Positions 52,600 to 61,696 of a stretch of 64,000 bases of DNA are shown here, one piece after another (positions within the stretch are counted from its first letter, which is position 1; the number at the start of each line of letters is the position of its first letter). A model generated the notes under the pieces. That model saw only the letters and a program-made list of their open reading frames with translations. It did not search any database and had not been told where the DNA came from. The translations under genes and the position numbers were made by a program. The DNA comes from Desulfosporosinus youngiae DSM 17734 (GTDB lineage Bacteria; Bacillota; Desulfitobacteriia; Desulfitobacteriales; Desulfitobacteriaceae), in contig NZ_CM001441.1 of NCBI RefSeq assembly GCF_000244895.1, positions 2,376,226-2,440,225 of the forward strand, in the 5' to 3' direction.

Positions 52600-53946
52600 A
52601 TGAGCTATCTGCAGGAATACCGGAGCAAACTTAGATCAGCCGCAGAGGCGGTAAAGGTCGTCAAGTCGGGAGACACTGTTCACTATGGTGAGTTTGCCAT
52701 GGCTTCTCACGTTTTAGACGAAGCATTGGCCCAGAGAAAGGATGAACTGTATGACGTAGTGATCAGAACCGTATCCAATTTATTTCCCCCGAAAACGGTG
52801 CTGTCAGATCCAGAAAAAGAGCACTTTATCCTGCATGAATCCTTTATGAGCGGGGCGACCCGCAAATTACATGACCAGGATATGGGCTACCACCTGCCGA
52901 TTACCTACCATGAATGCGGCAGTTACTACGGCTTGGGCACCATACCCGTGGACGTTGCTCTGTTAAAGGTAGCACCTATGGATAAACATGGTTACTTTAA
53001 TCTGGGTGTGTCCAATTCAGTAACTCCCAATGTTTTAGCCGTCGCGAAAAAGGTCATTGTGGAAGTGAATACCTCTATACCCAGGTGTTTGGGGGGAGTT
53101 AAAGAGGCTGTCCACATTTCCAAAGTTGATTTCATCGTGGAAGGGGACAATAAGCCGCTGATTGAGATTCCTCCTGCCCGGGTAAGTGAAGCAGACAAGG
53201 CAATTGCCGCCCTGATTATGGAAAAGATTGAAGACGGCGCCTGCCTCCAGTTAGGGATCGGCGGAATGCCCAATACCATTGGCAAACTGATCGCCGAATC
53301 CGATCTCAAGGACATAGGGATCCACACGGAAATGCTGGTGGAATCCATGGTGGATATGTATGAAGCAGGAAAAATCACCGGGGCCAGAAAAACCTTGGAT
53401 CAGGGGAAAATAGTCTATACCTTCGCTATGGGCACCCAGCGGCTTTATGATTTCATGGATGACAACCCTGCTTGTGCCAGTTTTCCCGCTGATTATACCA
53501 ACAATCCCTATATCATTGCCCAAAATGACAAAGTAGTCTCCATTAACAACTCCTTGGAGATCGATCTTTACGGGCAAATCTGTTCGGAATCCTCAGGAAT
53601 CAGGCAGATATCAGGTACTGGGGGGCAATTGGATTTTCATTTCGGAGCCTACAAATCAAAAGGCGGCAAAGGGTTCATCTGTCTGAGTTCAACTACGACC
53701 AATAAGAATGGCGAGCTGATATCCAGAATAAAACCCATTTTAACTCCGGGCGGAATAGCCACAGTTCCCAGAAGTTTAATCAGCTATGTAGTCACCGAGT
53801 ATGGCATAACCAAAATACTCAAAGGGCTCAGTACCTGGGAAAGAGCAGAAGAATTAATTAAGGTAGCCCATCCAGACTTTAGGGATGAACTTATTAAAGA
53901 AGCCCAGAAAAACAAGATCTGGAGAAGGTCCAATAAAATCGTTTAA
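52600..53946 (+). CDS. Acetyl-CoA hydrolase/transferase family (butyryl- or 4-hydroxybutyrate-CoA:acetate CoA-transferase-like)
   Basis: 448-residue family I CoA-transferase of the Cat/AbfT type. The glycine loop is LQLGIGGMPNTIGKLI; the catalytic Glu lies in IGIHTEMLVESMVDMYE; the C-terminal FGAYKSKGGKGFICLSST is typical. ATG 52600 follows GGAGTGAGG; the frame opens earlier within the hydratase gene. It would activate an incoming acid with acetyl-CoA or release acetate or butyrate at the end of the pathway. Together with the CaiB-type and AtoDA-type enzymes this makes three unrelated CoA-transfer systems within 24 kb. Confidence 0.88.
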   Translation: MSYLQEYRSKLRSAAEAVKVVKSGDTVHYGEFAMASHVLDEALAQRKDELYDVVIRTVSNLFPPKTVLSDPEKEHFILHESFMSGATRKLHDQDMGYHLPITYHECGSYYGLGTIPVDVALLKVAPMDKHGYFNLGVSNSVTPNVLAVAKKVIVEVNTSIPRCLGGVKEAVHISKVDFIVEGDNKPLIEIPPARVSEADKAIAALIMEKIEDGACLQLGIGGMPNTIGKLIAESDLKDIGIHTEMLVESMVDMYEAGKITGARKTLDQGKIVYTFAMGTQRLYDFMDDNPACASFPADYTNNPYIIAQNDKVVSINNSLEIDLYGQICSESSGIRQISGTGGQLDFHFGAYKSKGGKGFICLSSTTTNKNGELISRIKPILTPGGIATVPRSLISYVVTEYGITKILKGLSTWERAEELIKVAHPDFRDELIKEAQKNKIWRRSNKIV

Positions 53947-54032
53947 CTATTACTAAAATGATAATCCAAATTCCCTTGACCCAGCAATGTTGGCAAAAAA
54001 GAAGATTGATTGAATTTAGAGGGGGAGTTATT

Positions 54033-55229
54033 TTGAATCGGGAAGTAGTCATTGTCGCGGCAGCTCGTACTGCTATCGGTGATTTCCAGGGAAGCTTAAA
54101 AAAGCTGACAGCCGTTGAGTTAGGCACAATCAGCGGTAAAGGGGCCTTAGAGAAGTTCAAGATTGATCCCGGTGTGATTGATGAAGTGGTTGTAGCTCAT
54201 ACTTTGCAGGGGGGCGCTAAAGGGAACCCCGCTCGTCAGGTTCAGAATAATTGCGGCATCCCTATGGATCAAGGGGCCCACGCCGTAACTGTTAACCAGC
54301 AGTGCGCCTCAGGGATTCGCGCCCTGGAGATAGCCTACCACGATATCCTTCTGGGTAAAAGTGAGGCGGCTTTTGTAGGGGGGATCGAGAGTTTCAGTAA
54401 TGCTCCCTACTACCTATTCAAAGCCAGAGAGGGATACCGGATGTTTCACGGCAACGATGGCCCTTGGGATTCCATGATTTACGACGGTCTGCAATGCGGC
54501 ATCATGGGATATCATATGGGCATTACTGCCGAAAACCTCCAGAAAAAGTATAACATTTCCCGTGAGGAACAGGATGAACTGGCCTTTATCAGCCACACTC
54601 GTGCGGTTCAGGCCACTCAGGCAGGCAAGTTTAAAGAAGAGATTATTCCTATTGAGATCAGCTCCAAAAAGGGAACCAAAATAGTTGATACGGATGAGCA
54701 TCCCCGCGCCGACATAAGTAAGGAATCACTGGCTAGAATGTCGCCTGTTTTTTTAAAGGATGGCACGGTTACGGCGGGAAATGCTTCAGGTCTGAATGAC
54801 GGAGGCGCTGCCCTGATCATCATGACCAAGGAAAAGGCAGCCGAGCTGGGTTTGAAACCTCTAGCCAAGGTAGCAGCTACTGCCAATTATGGGGTTGATG
54901 CCAGCATTATGGGGATCGGTCCGGTTTATGCTATCCCCCGGGCGCTTAAATATGCCGGCTTAACTCAAGAGCAAATTGGATATTACGAAATCAATGAGGC
55001 TTTTGCGGCCCAGTGGCTGGCCTGCAATCGCGAACTGAAGATAGATATGGATATGGTAAACGCTAATGGTTCCGGGATTGGTCTGGGACATCCCACCGGG
55101 TGTACGGGAGTAAGACTGGTCGTGTCGCTGGTTTATGAAATGAGAAGACGTGGGGTTCAGTATGGGTGTGCTTCTTTGTGCTCCGGCGGGGGGCCGGCGG
55201 GAGCAGTGATCGTTGAGTTATGTGATTAG
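54033..55229 (+). CDS. Acetyl-CoA C-acyltransferase (thiolase)
   Basis: 398-residue thiolase. The nucleophilic Cys is in [15 protein letters not shown], the conserved NEAFAAQ is present, the catalytic His is in [13 protein letters not shown] and the second Cys is in [15 protein letters not shown] 54033 ([20 protein letters not shown]) is the probable start, 6-7 bases after GAGGGGGAG; the longer frame is not family-like. It ends the first acyl-CoA gene set. An 890-base repeat-filled gap follows, so a separate promoter for the genes beyond is possible. Confidence 0.92.
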   Translation: MNREVVIVAAARTAIGDFQGSLKKLTAVELGTISGKGALEKFKIDPGVIDEVVVAHTLQGGAKGNPARQVQNNCGIPMDQGAHAVTVNQQCASGIRALEIAYHDILLGKSEAAFVGGIESFSNAPYYLFKAREGYRMFHGNDGPWDSMIYDGLQCGIMGYHMGITAENLQKKYNISREEQDELAFISHTRAVQATQAGKFKEEIIPIEISSKKGTKIVDTDEHPRADISKESLARMSPVFLKDGTVTAGNASGLNDGGAALIIMTKEKAAELGLKPLAKVAATANYGVDASIMGIGPVYAIPRALKYAGLTQEQIGYYEINEAFAAQWLACNRELKIDMDMVNANGSGIGLGHPTGCTGVRLVVSLVYEMRRRGVQYGCASLCSGGGPAGAVIVELCD

Positions 55230-55271
55230 AGGCTCACGCCGCCGTGACGCCAGTGGATAAGGGGCCGTATC

Positions 55272-55461
55272 CGGGTCGGGCAGCTTCGCCCACATCCGCT
55301 CGCCCAGCACTCCGAGGCTCGCCCACTCGCCGGTGCGGGACTCCGCCAAACCTCAGGGTAATACCTGATGTGAACCCGTGGCTCCGTGTCCCCGCACTGT
55401 CTTGTGGGCCTTTACCGCCTCTCCATGCGATGGGTTCGCTTCTGTGGACGAAGCTGCCCTG
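55272..55461 (-). repeat. GC-rich dispersed repeat, copy 2
   Basis: Reverse-oriented copy of the element at 42588-42803, about 90 percent alike by eye. It begins about 40 bases after the thiolase stop. A frame through it reads a protein-like string also seen in copy 1 because few bases differ; not taken as a gene. Confidence 0.8.
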
Positions 55462-56121
55462 GCTTTCGGGACTGGGGTTCGCTTGCTGCATGGTTCTGGG
55501 CTTGTTAGGGTAATGTTTTTGGGTTTGTAAAATTTTTCAGGATAGATGCCTATGCTGCTGACGCAGCACCATCAGAAGATGAAAAAGATTCCACGAAGCC
55601 TTACCAGCCTCCCCCTAAAGTTCTGCTTACATTCCCAACAAACTGGCTGAAGGAGCGCTTGTCTGCTAAGCGGATGCGTCAGTGGAGCCGCGCTAAGGCG
55701 AGCGCAGACGGTTCGCGTCCCCGTAGCGCGCCGCAGGTTCACATGCAGAAATACCCAGAGGTTCGGACGCGCTCGCGAACCGTCCAGCGAGCCAGCGGCA
55801 GAACTCGCAGACGCGTGCAGATAAGCGCTCCGCCCCAGAGCCAGACAGTAGAACGACCTCCTTTCTAACCCCAGGAGGCTTTTTTCAGGATAGCCCTTCA
55901 TGCCGCTGAAGCGCACCGGCAGAGGGTGAAAAAGAGAGTGCTCCGGGTCGGGCAGATTCTCCACATCCTGCAAGAAAAGCTAATTCGTGCGAAGACAGTG
56001 TCTTCGTCACCGCAGCATTCCGGGGCTTGCCCAATCGCCGGTGTGGGCGGTGGATACAAGATCAGTGCCAGGAAAAAGGTATTAGTGTAAATATTAACAT
56101 AATAAGAAGGTGTAAGGAAAA
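55462..56121. repeat. Mosaic of GC-rich repeat pieces, no gene
   Basis: 55936-56047 again carries parts of the dispersed repeat in diverged form (GAGTGCTCCGGGTCGGGCAG; GCTTGCCCAATCGCCGGTG). 55640-55870 is another GC-rich block with GCGCTAAGGCGAGCGCAGACG. GCAGCACCATCAGAAGATGA at 55563 matches the complement near 42800. I see no gene, -24/-12 element or terminator in this gap. Confidence 0.55.
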
Positions 56122-57960
56122 ATGGGAGCAAATTTCGCTTATAAAAATACCAGGGATCTGCAGTTCATTTTGCAAGAATGGCTTCCCAGCGAAGAAATCT
56201 TTAATTATGACCAATTCAAAGACTACTATGCCAAGGAAGAGATAGGGTTAATTTTGGATCCCATCCTCAAATTATGCAAACAAGTGGTGGAACCGGTAGC
56301 GGAAGAAGTTATCAAAAATCCGGCTAAGTTTGAGAATGGCAAGGTCATTTCCCCGACCGGGATGGGGGAGCTGTTTAAACGTTTGCAGCAGGAAGGCTGG
56401 GGAACCAGCAACATCAGTGAGGACGAGGACGCCATGGTCCTGCCTCATATTTTGTACGCTATGATCTGGGAGCTGATCGGAGCGGCCAATCCGTCCCTGA
56501 CACCTTATATTGAGCTTACGGATGGATCTGCCAATTTAATTCAGACCTTTGGGGATGAGAAACTTAAAAAGATGTTTTTAGCGAAGATGATGGATGGCAG
56601 CTGGTCCGGGACCATGTGTCTGACTGAGCCCGGTGCCGGGTCGGATGTGGGGGATATCACCTCCAAAGCTTATGCCACCGCTGACCCCGGAATCTTTAAA
56701 ATTAAGGGCAGCAAGATTTTTATTACCGGCGGTGACAATGACTTCACAGAGAATATAATTCATCTGTTTCTGGGCAGGGTGGAAGGAGCCAGACCCGGAA
56801 CTGCTGGGATTTCTCTGTTTATTGTCCCCAAGTACTGGGTTAACGAGGATGGCAGTCTCGAAGATAATGATGTTCAGACCACCGGCATAGAACATAAAAT
56901 GGGCCTGCTGGGCTCTATTACCGCTTCCCTGACCTTCGGTGAAAATAATGGTTGCCGGGGCTGGCTGCTGGGTGTCAATCCTCTGGAGAATGAAGGCAAA
57001 GGAAACGGCATGGCCCAAATGTTCCAAATGATGAATTTAGCCCGTTTGGAAACAGGACTCTCCGCCCTCTCCAGTCTGTGTAATGCCTTTTACAATGCCA
57101 GGGACTATTGCCAGGAAAGAATTCAGGGCCGGCTGGCTGCGGATCCCAAGGGCGACCGGGTGGCGATTATCAGACATGAGGATATCAAAAGAACCCTTCT
57201 CATGGGCAAGGCGCATATGGAGGCCATCCGGGCCATGATGTACAAGACATTTTTTGCGTTTGATGTACGCCATCGTGATCCGGATCCGGAAATCCGCAAA
57301 AAAGCCTCTGAGCTCATTGAGGTGGCTACTCCCCTTTGTAAAGCCTATACCAGTGATGAAGCATGGTGGTTAATCGGGGAAGCCCTGCAGACCTATGGCG
57401 GATATGGTTACATGAACGAATATCCCATCAGCCAGATAGCCAGGGATGTCAAGATCTATTCTATTTGGGAAGGAACGAACTTTATCCAGTCTATGGATCT
57501 GGTGGGACGCAAATGGTCACTGGAGAAAGGGGAGGTCTTTGCCCGGTTTTTACAAAGCATCAGAGAATTCTGCGTCAGCAACCAGAGCAATCAGGACTTC
57601 CGGGGAGAGTTTGAAATTCTCCGTCAGGCCCTTGAGGCCTATGGAGAGATCCAAGCGGCCATGCAAGCATATAAGAGTGAGAACCGGCCGGAAATGATTC
57701 CCCTTTACTCCCGCAGAATCCTGACAGCTACGGCCCAGTTATATGCCGGCAGTCTGATTCTCGACCAGGCTCTCCTGGCCGAAAAAAGGATTAAAGAATT
57801 GGGTCGGGATCATTATGACTATGCTTTCTATGCCGGTAAAGTAGCAGCGGCCAAGTACTATTTGGGTAATGTGGTTCCCAATGTGATGACCATGGCCAAC
57901 ATTATTAAGAATGGTGATACTTCGGCAATCGACATTCCCGTTGAAGCCTTTGATTATTAA
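56122..57960 (+). CDS. Acyl-CoA dehydrogenase, long (612 aa) type
   Basis: FAD-dependent acyl-CoA dehydrogenase with extra N- and C-terminal parts, as in the 590-610-residue subgroup (AcdB/FadE5-like) rather than the usual 380 residues. Core signatures are GTMCLTEPGAGSDVGDI (flavin/substrate loop), GSKIFITGG, LARLETGLSAL and, near residue 420, LQTYGGYGYMNEYPISQIARDVKIYSIWEGTNFIQSMDL, the ACAD C-terminal motif. A C-terminal helical extension follows. ATG after AAGGTGTAAGGA. Starts the second acyl-CoA set. It needs an electron-transfer flavoprotein that is not in the window. Confidence 0.92.
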   Translation: MGANFAYKNTRDLQFILQEWLPSEEIFNYDQFKDYYAKEEIGLILDPILKLCKQVVEPVAEEVIKNPAKFENGKVISPTGMGELFKRLQQEGWGTSNISEDEDAMVLPHILYAMIWELIGAANPSLTPYIELTDGSANLIQTFGDEKLKKMFLAKMMDGSWSGTMCLTEPGAGSDVGDITSKAYATADPGIFKIKGSKIFITGGDNDFTENIIHLFLGRVEGARPGTAGISLFIVPKYWVNEDGSLEDNDVQTTGIEHKMGLLGSITASLTFGENNGCRGWLLGVNPLENEGKGNGMAQMFQMMNLARLETGLSALSSLCNAFYNARDYCQERIQGRLAADPKGDRVAIIRHEDIKRTLLMGKAHMEAIRAMMYKTFFAFDVRHRDPDPEIRKKASELIEVATPLCKAYTSDEAWWLIGEALQTYGGYGYMNEYPISQIARDVKIYSIWEGTNFIQSMDLVGRKWSLEKGEVFARFLQSIREFCVSNQSNQDFRGEFEILRQALEAYGEIQAAMQAYKSENRPEMIPLYSRRILTATAQLYAGSLILDQALLAEKRIKELGRDHYDYAFYAGKVAAAKYYLGNVVPNVMTMANIIKNGDTSAIDIPVEAFDY

Positions 57961-58031
57961 TAATATGGAAAAACCATAATCGGAAAATGACCGTTTAATT
58001 GAGTTGCTAAAGGTAAAAGGGGTGAACAAAG

Positions 58032-59087
58032 ATGGATTATATGAAGGCCGTCGTCTTTCACGGCAATGATGATCTCAGGTTTGAGTCGGTTCCCCGCCCA
58101 CAGATCATTAACCCCGGTGATGCCCTGGTGCGGGTAACGACCTCCACAATCTGTGGTTCGGATATCCATATCAAGCATCACGGCGAAACCATGGGAGTTA
58201 AACCCGGCAATATCATCGGGCATGAATTTGTGGGTATCGTTGAGCAGGTTGGCGGGCAGGTCAGCAACTTCAAGACCGGGGATAGGGTTGCGGTGGCCTG
58301 TGTCTTCAGCTGCGGGGAGTGCTTTTATTGTCAAAAAGGCATTCACTCCCAATGCCCCCAGGGCAGTGTCTTCGGCGGCTCGGGAAAACTCGATAACAGA
58401 GGAGCCCATGCGGAGTATGTGAGAGTTCCTTTCGCCTCCAGGGTCATGCATAAAATACCGGATACTTTGTCTGATGAGGATGTTCTCTTCGTGGGAGATA
58501 TACTGTCCACCGGTTATTACGGGGCCGAGCGCGGTGAAATAAAAGCCGGCGACACAGTTGTGGTGATTGGCTCCGGACCGGTGGGTATGTGTGCCATGAT
58601 CTCTGCCCGTTTGTTTGGAGCTGAGCAGATCATTGCTGTTGATTTGGACAATCACCGCTTAGGTATTGCTTTAAACCAGGGAATAGCTGATAAGGCCATT
58701 AACCCTCAATCAGAAGAGCCCCTTAAAGTCATCAAAGATCTGACGGATAACCGGGGGGCTGATGTGGTCATCGAAGCAGTGGGCAGCAAAACAAGCTTTG
58801 AAGCTGCTTTCCGCTATATACGGCCGGGAGGAACAGTCTCCCTTCTGGGGGTATATACCATGGGGGTGGATTTCCCCATTAATCAACACTGGCGCAGGAA
58901 CCTGTCGGTGAAGATGGGACTGGTAGAGGTTACCCATATGAATTTACTCATTGAGCTGATTAAAGATGGCCAAATAAACACTAACTTTCTCATATCTCAT
59001 GTTTTACCCTTCACTGAAATCATGAAAGGATATGAACTTTTTGAAAACCGGGTGGATAACGCTCTGAAAGTCGTTTTAAAGGGTTAA
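58032..59087 (+). CDS. Zinc-dependent alcohol dehydrogenase (MDR family)
   Basis: 351-residue medium-chain dehydrogenase. Catalytic zinc ligands are Cys in TICGSDIHIKHHG and His-Glu in IIGHEFVGIVEQVGG; structural zinc cysteines are in CVFSCGECFYCQKGIHSQC. The nucleotide motif is VVIGSGPVGMCAMISARLFGAE. Closest in style to Zn-dependent threonine/sorbitol/isopropanol dehydrogenases. ATG follows AAAAGGGGTG. It is embedded among acyl-CoA genes, so it likely oxidises an alcohol or hydroxyl formed during breakdown of the substrate. Specificity unknown. Confidence 0.9.
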   Translation: MDYMKAVVFHGNDDLRFESVPRPQIINPGDALVRVTTSTICGSDIHIKHHGETMGVKPGNIIGHEFVGIVEQVGGQVSNFKTGDRVAVACVFSCGECFYCQKGIHSQCPQGSVFGGSGKLDNRGAHAEYVRVPFASRVMHKIPDTLSDEDVLFVGDILSTGYYGAERGEIKAGDTVVVIGSGPVGMCAMISARLFGAEQIIAVDLDNHRLGIALNQGIADKAINPQSEEPLKVIKDLTDNRGADVVIEAVGSKTSFEAAFRYIRPGGTVSLLGVYTMGVDFPINQHWRRNLSVKMGLVEVTHMNLLIELIKDGQINTNFLISHVLPFTEIMKGYELFENRVDNALKVVLKG

Positions 59088-59151
59088 TACCCGTCCGGTT
59101 CAAGGAGCTGGTCCAGCTCGCCAAGACTATAAAGGAGCAGGTGGTGATGTC

Positions 59152-59943
59152 ATGGAAAATCAGGAATACACGTCCCTTCTCTGTGAGCAGGAGGAAGGCG
59201 TGGCCATTGTAGTAATTAACCGGGCTGAGGTTATGAATGCCCTTAACGGCCAAGTTTTTAATGAACTTGGCAGAATCTTTGCCGAACTGGAGGCAGACGA
59301 TACAGTTCAGGCGGTGATTTTAACCGGCAGCGGTAAAAAAGCCTTTGCTGCCGGGGCAGACATCAGCCAAATGCAGAAGATGACCACTCTTGAAGGGCGT
59401 AAACTGGCCCTGGCTGTCAAAGCAGCCCAGGATAAGATAGCCTCTCTGAGCAAACCGGTGATAGCGGCGGTTAACGGATTTGCTCTGGGTGGCGGCTGCG
59501 AGGTGGCTATGTGCTGTGACTTCCGGATTGCCGCTGAGAATGCCAGGTTCGGTCAACCGGAAATCAACCTGGGTATCATACCCGGCGGCGGAGGAACTCA
59601 GCGTCTGACTAATCTGGTGGGTTTGGCCAGAGCTAAAGATCTGGTCTTAACCGGAAGAATCATTGATGCCCAGGAAGCCCTGAACATAGGCTTGGTCAAC
59701 AAGGTCGTAGCGGCGGAGTTACTGATCAGTGAAGCTAAAAAACTGGCTTATAGTCTCGCTGAGAAGAGCGGCTTTGCCTTGAATATGGCTAAAGTGGCCC
59801 TGAACCAGAGTGTCAGTTTGGATCTTGAAAGCGGGTTGGATTATGAAATCGAGTGTTTCGCGGCTTGCTTCTCAACCTATGATCAAAAAGAAGGCATGGC
59901 TGCCTTTGCGGAAAAAAGGAAACCGAAATTTATGGGCAGATAA
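59152..59943 (+). CDS. Enoyl-CoA hydratase/isomerase family protein, second copy
   Basis: 263-residue crotonase-fold protein: AFAAGADISQMQ and NGFALGGGCEVAMCCD form the oxyanion hole; FGQPEINLGIIPGGGGTQRL holds the catalytic Glu. Very similar in plan to the hydratase at 51789, including the end EGMAAFAEKRKPKF. ATG 59152 has AAAGGAGCAGG about 18 bases upstream and a weaker GTGGTGAT nearer. Followed by the second 3-hydroxyacyl-CoA dehydrogenase. Confidence 0.9.
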   Translation: MENQEYTSLLCEQEEGVAIVVINRAEVMNALNGQVFNELGRIFAELEADDTVQAVILTGSGKKAFAAGADISQMQKMTTLEGRKLALAVKAAQDKIASLSKPVIAAVNGFALGGGCEVAMCCDFRIAAENARFGQPEINLGIIPGGGGTQRLTNLVGLARAKDLVLTGRIIDAQEALNIGLVNKVVAAELLISEAKKLAYSLAEKSGFALNMAKVALNQSVSLDLESGLDYEIECFAACFSTYDQKEGMAAFAEKRKPKFMGR

Positions 59944-60038
59944 ACGTTATGTCCGATAGACCTTTAATAACTTCTAAACAATGATTGAGACTAAAAGACT
60001 CCGGAAAAAAGACGATTGAAAAAGGGGTGTTAAGCAAC

Positions 60039-60884
60039 ATGGAAATTAAAAATGTGGCAGTTATCGGTGCCGGTGCCATGGGCCTAGGGATTGCCCAAGT
60101 GTCGGCTCAGGCGGGTTATCAGGTCAGTTTAAATGATATATCCGAGAATAGCTTGGAAAAGGCCATGAAAGCCATTACCAAGTCGCTGGATAAGAGCGTG
60201 GAAAAGGGTAAGCTGACGGCTGAGTCCAGAGATGAGATTCTGGGCCGGATCAAAACCACCACTGATTTGGCCGGAGCTGTCCGGGATGCCGACCTGGTAG
60301 TTGAGGCAGTTTTTGAAAACCTTGCCCTGAAACAGGATATTTTCAAGAGGATCGATCAAATAGCTCCTCCGCATGCTATTTTTGGCTCCAACACATCCAC
60401 CCTTCCCATCGCGGCCATAGCCGGCGGCACAGGACGGCTGGACAAATTCGTGGGAATCCACTTTATGAATCCGGTTCCCTTGATGAAGGGAGTGGAGTTG
60501 ATTCGCGGCCGTCATACTTCCGACGAAACTCTGCAGATCAGCTTGGATTATGTTAAGTCTTTAGGCAAAGAAACGGCTGTAGCCGCGGACTACGCTGGGT
60601 TTATCGTCAGTCGGATTCTGGACGCCATGCTTAATGAGGCGGTGAAGTGCGTGATGGATGGCAACGATCCTGAGGAAATTGATAAGGCCATGAAGCTCTG
60701 CTGCAATTTCCCCATCGGACCGCTGGCCTTAATTGATCTGGTAGGTGCGGATATAGTCCTTAAGGGCCTGGAAACCATGAAAGGAGACTTCGGGGATAAA
60801 TACACTCCCGCGCCGCTGCTCCAACAGATGGTCAGAGGCGGTGACTTAGGCCGAAAAACGGGCAGAGGTTTCTATAAGTATTAA
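60039..60884 (+). CDS. 3-hydroxyacyl-CoA (3-hydroxybutyryl-CoA) dehydrogenase, second copy
   Basis: 281-residue enzyme: AVIGAGAMGLGIAQVSAQAG, catalytic His in GIHFMNPVPLMKGVELI, GFIVSRILDAMLNEA, FPIGPLALIDLVGADI. ATG 60039 follows AAAGGGGTG; the frame opens 54 bases earlier. It diverges clearly from the copy at 50922, so the two sets probably handle different acyl groups or successive rounds. The next gene starts 28 bases later. Confidence 0.92.
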   Translation: MEIKNVAVIGAGAMGLGIAQVSAQAGYQVSLNDISENSLEKAMKAITKSLDKSVEKGKLTAESRDEILGRIKTTTDLAGAVRDADLVVEAVFENLALKQDIFKRIDQIAPPHAIFGSNTSTLPIAAIAGGTGRLDKFVGIHFMNPVPLMKGVELIRGRHTSDETLQISLDYVKSLGKETAVAADYAGFIVSRILDAMLNEAVKCVMDGNDPEEIDKAMKLCCNFPIGPLALIDLVGADIVLKGLETMKGDFGDKYTPAPLLQQMVRGGDLGRKTGRGFYKY

Positions 60885-60912
60885 AATTGAGAAAATCAAG
60901 GAGGAAAATCGT

Positions 60913-61653
60913 ATGCTCTTAAAAGACAAGGTAGCCATTGTTACCGGTGGGGCAAGAGGAATCGGCAGGGAAACTGCTCTGGTCTTTGCCCGCGCAGGGG
61001 CCAAAGTGGTGGTGGCCGATTTCGATAAGGAAGCGGGAGAAAAAACCGCCGGCGACATTAACACATCGGGCGGCCAAGCCATTTTTAGGCAAGTGGACGT
61101 GACGGACAGGGATAATGTTCAGGCCATGGTCGATGAAACCAAGGAGCGCTTCGGTCAAATCGATATTTTGGTCAACAATGCGGGAATTACCGCCGATGCC
61201 ATGCTGCTTAAAATGACGGAGGCTCAATGGGATAGGGTTATCGGAGTTAACTTAAAGGGTGTCTTTAATTGTACCCAGCTTGTCGTTCCGGCCATGGTTG
61301 AACAGGGAGGGGGAGTTATTCTTAACGCCTCTTCTGTGGTTGGCCTGTATGGCAATATCGGACAGACCAACTATGCCGCGACCAAATCGGGAGTTATCGG
61401 GATGACCAAGTCCTGGGCCAAAGAACTGGGCAGAAAGGGTATACGGGTTAATGCTGTGGCCCCGGGCTTTATTATCTCCGACATGACCGCCAAGGTTCCG
61501 GAGAAGTTACTGGGAGTCATGAAGGAAAAAACAGCGCTGAACCGGCTGGGTGAAGTGCAGGACATAGCTCATACCTACCTGTTCCTGGCCTCGGATTACG
61601 CTTCCTATATAACAGGTCAGGTGCTGGGGGTTGACGGCGGACTGGTAGTCTGA
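60913..61653 (+). CDS. 3-oxoacyl reductase (FabG/PhaB-like SDR)
   Basis: 246-residue SDR: TGGARGIGRETALVFARAG, ILVNNAGITADAMLLKMTEAQWDRVI (the FabG/PhaB hallmark), catalytic YAATKSG, end TGQVLGVDGGLVV. AAGGAGGAAAATC precedes ATG. In a catabolic operon it is more likely an acyl-CoA (acetoacetyl-CoA type) dehydrogenase/reductase than the fatty-acid synthesis enzyme. It is unlike the module A-C SDRs. Confidence 0.9.
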   Translation: MLLKDKVAIVTGGARGIGRETALVFARAGAKVVVADFDKEAGEKTAGDINTSGGQAIFRQVDVTDRDNVQAMVDETKERFGQIDILVNNAGITADAMLLKMTEAQWDRVIGVNLKGVFNCTQLVVPAMVEQGGGVILNASSVVGLYGNIGQTNYAATKSGVIGMTKSWAKELGRKGIRVNAVAPGFIISDMTAKVPEKLLGVMKEKTALNRLGEVQDIAHTYLFLASDYASYITGQVLGVDGGLVV

Positions 61654-61696
61654 CGCGGCGGATGAGCTTTAAAACAAAACCAGGGGAGTGAAGAAG

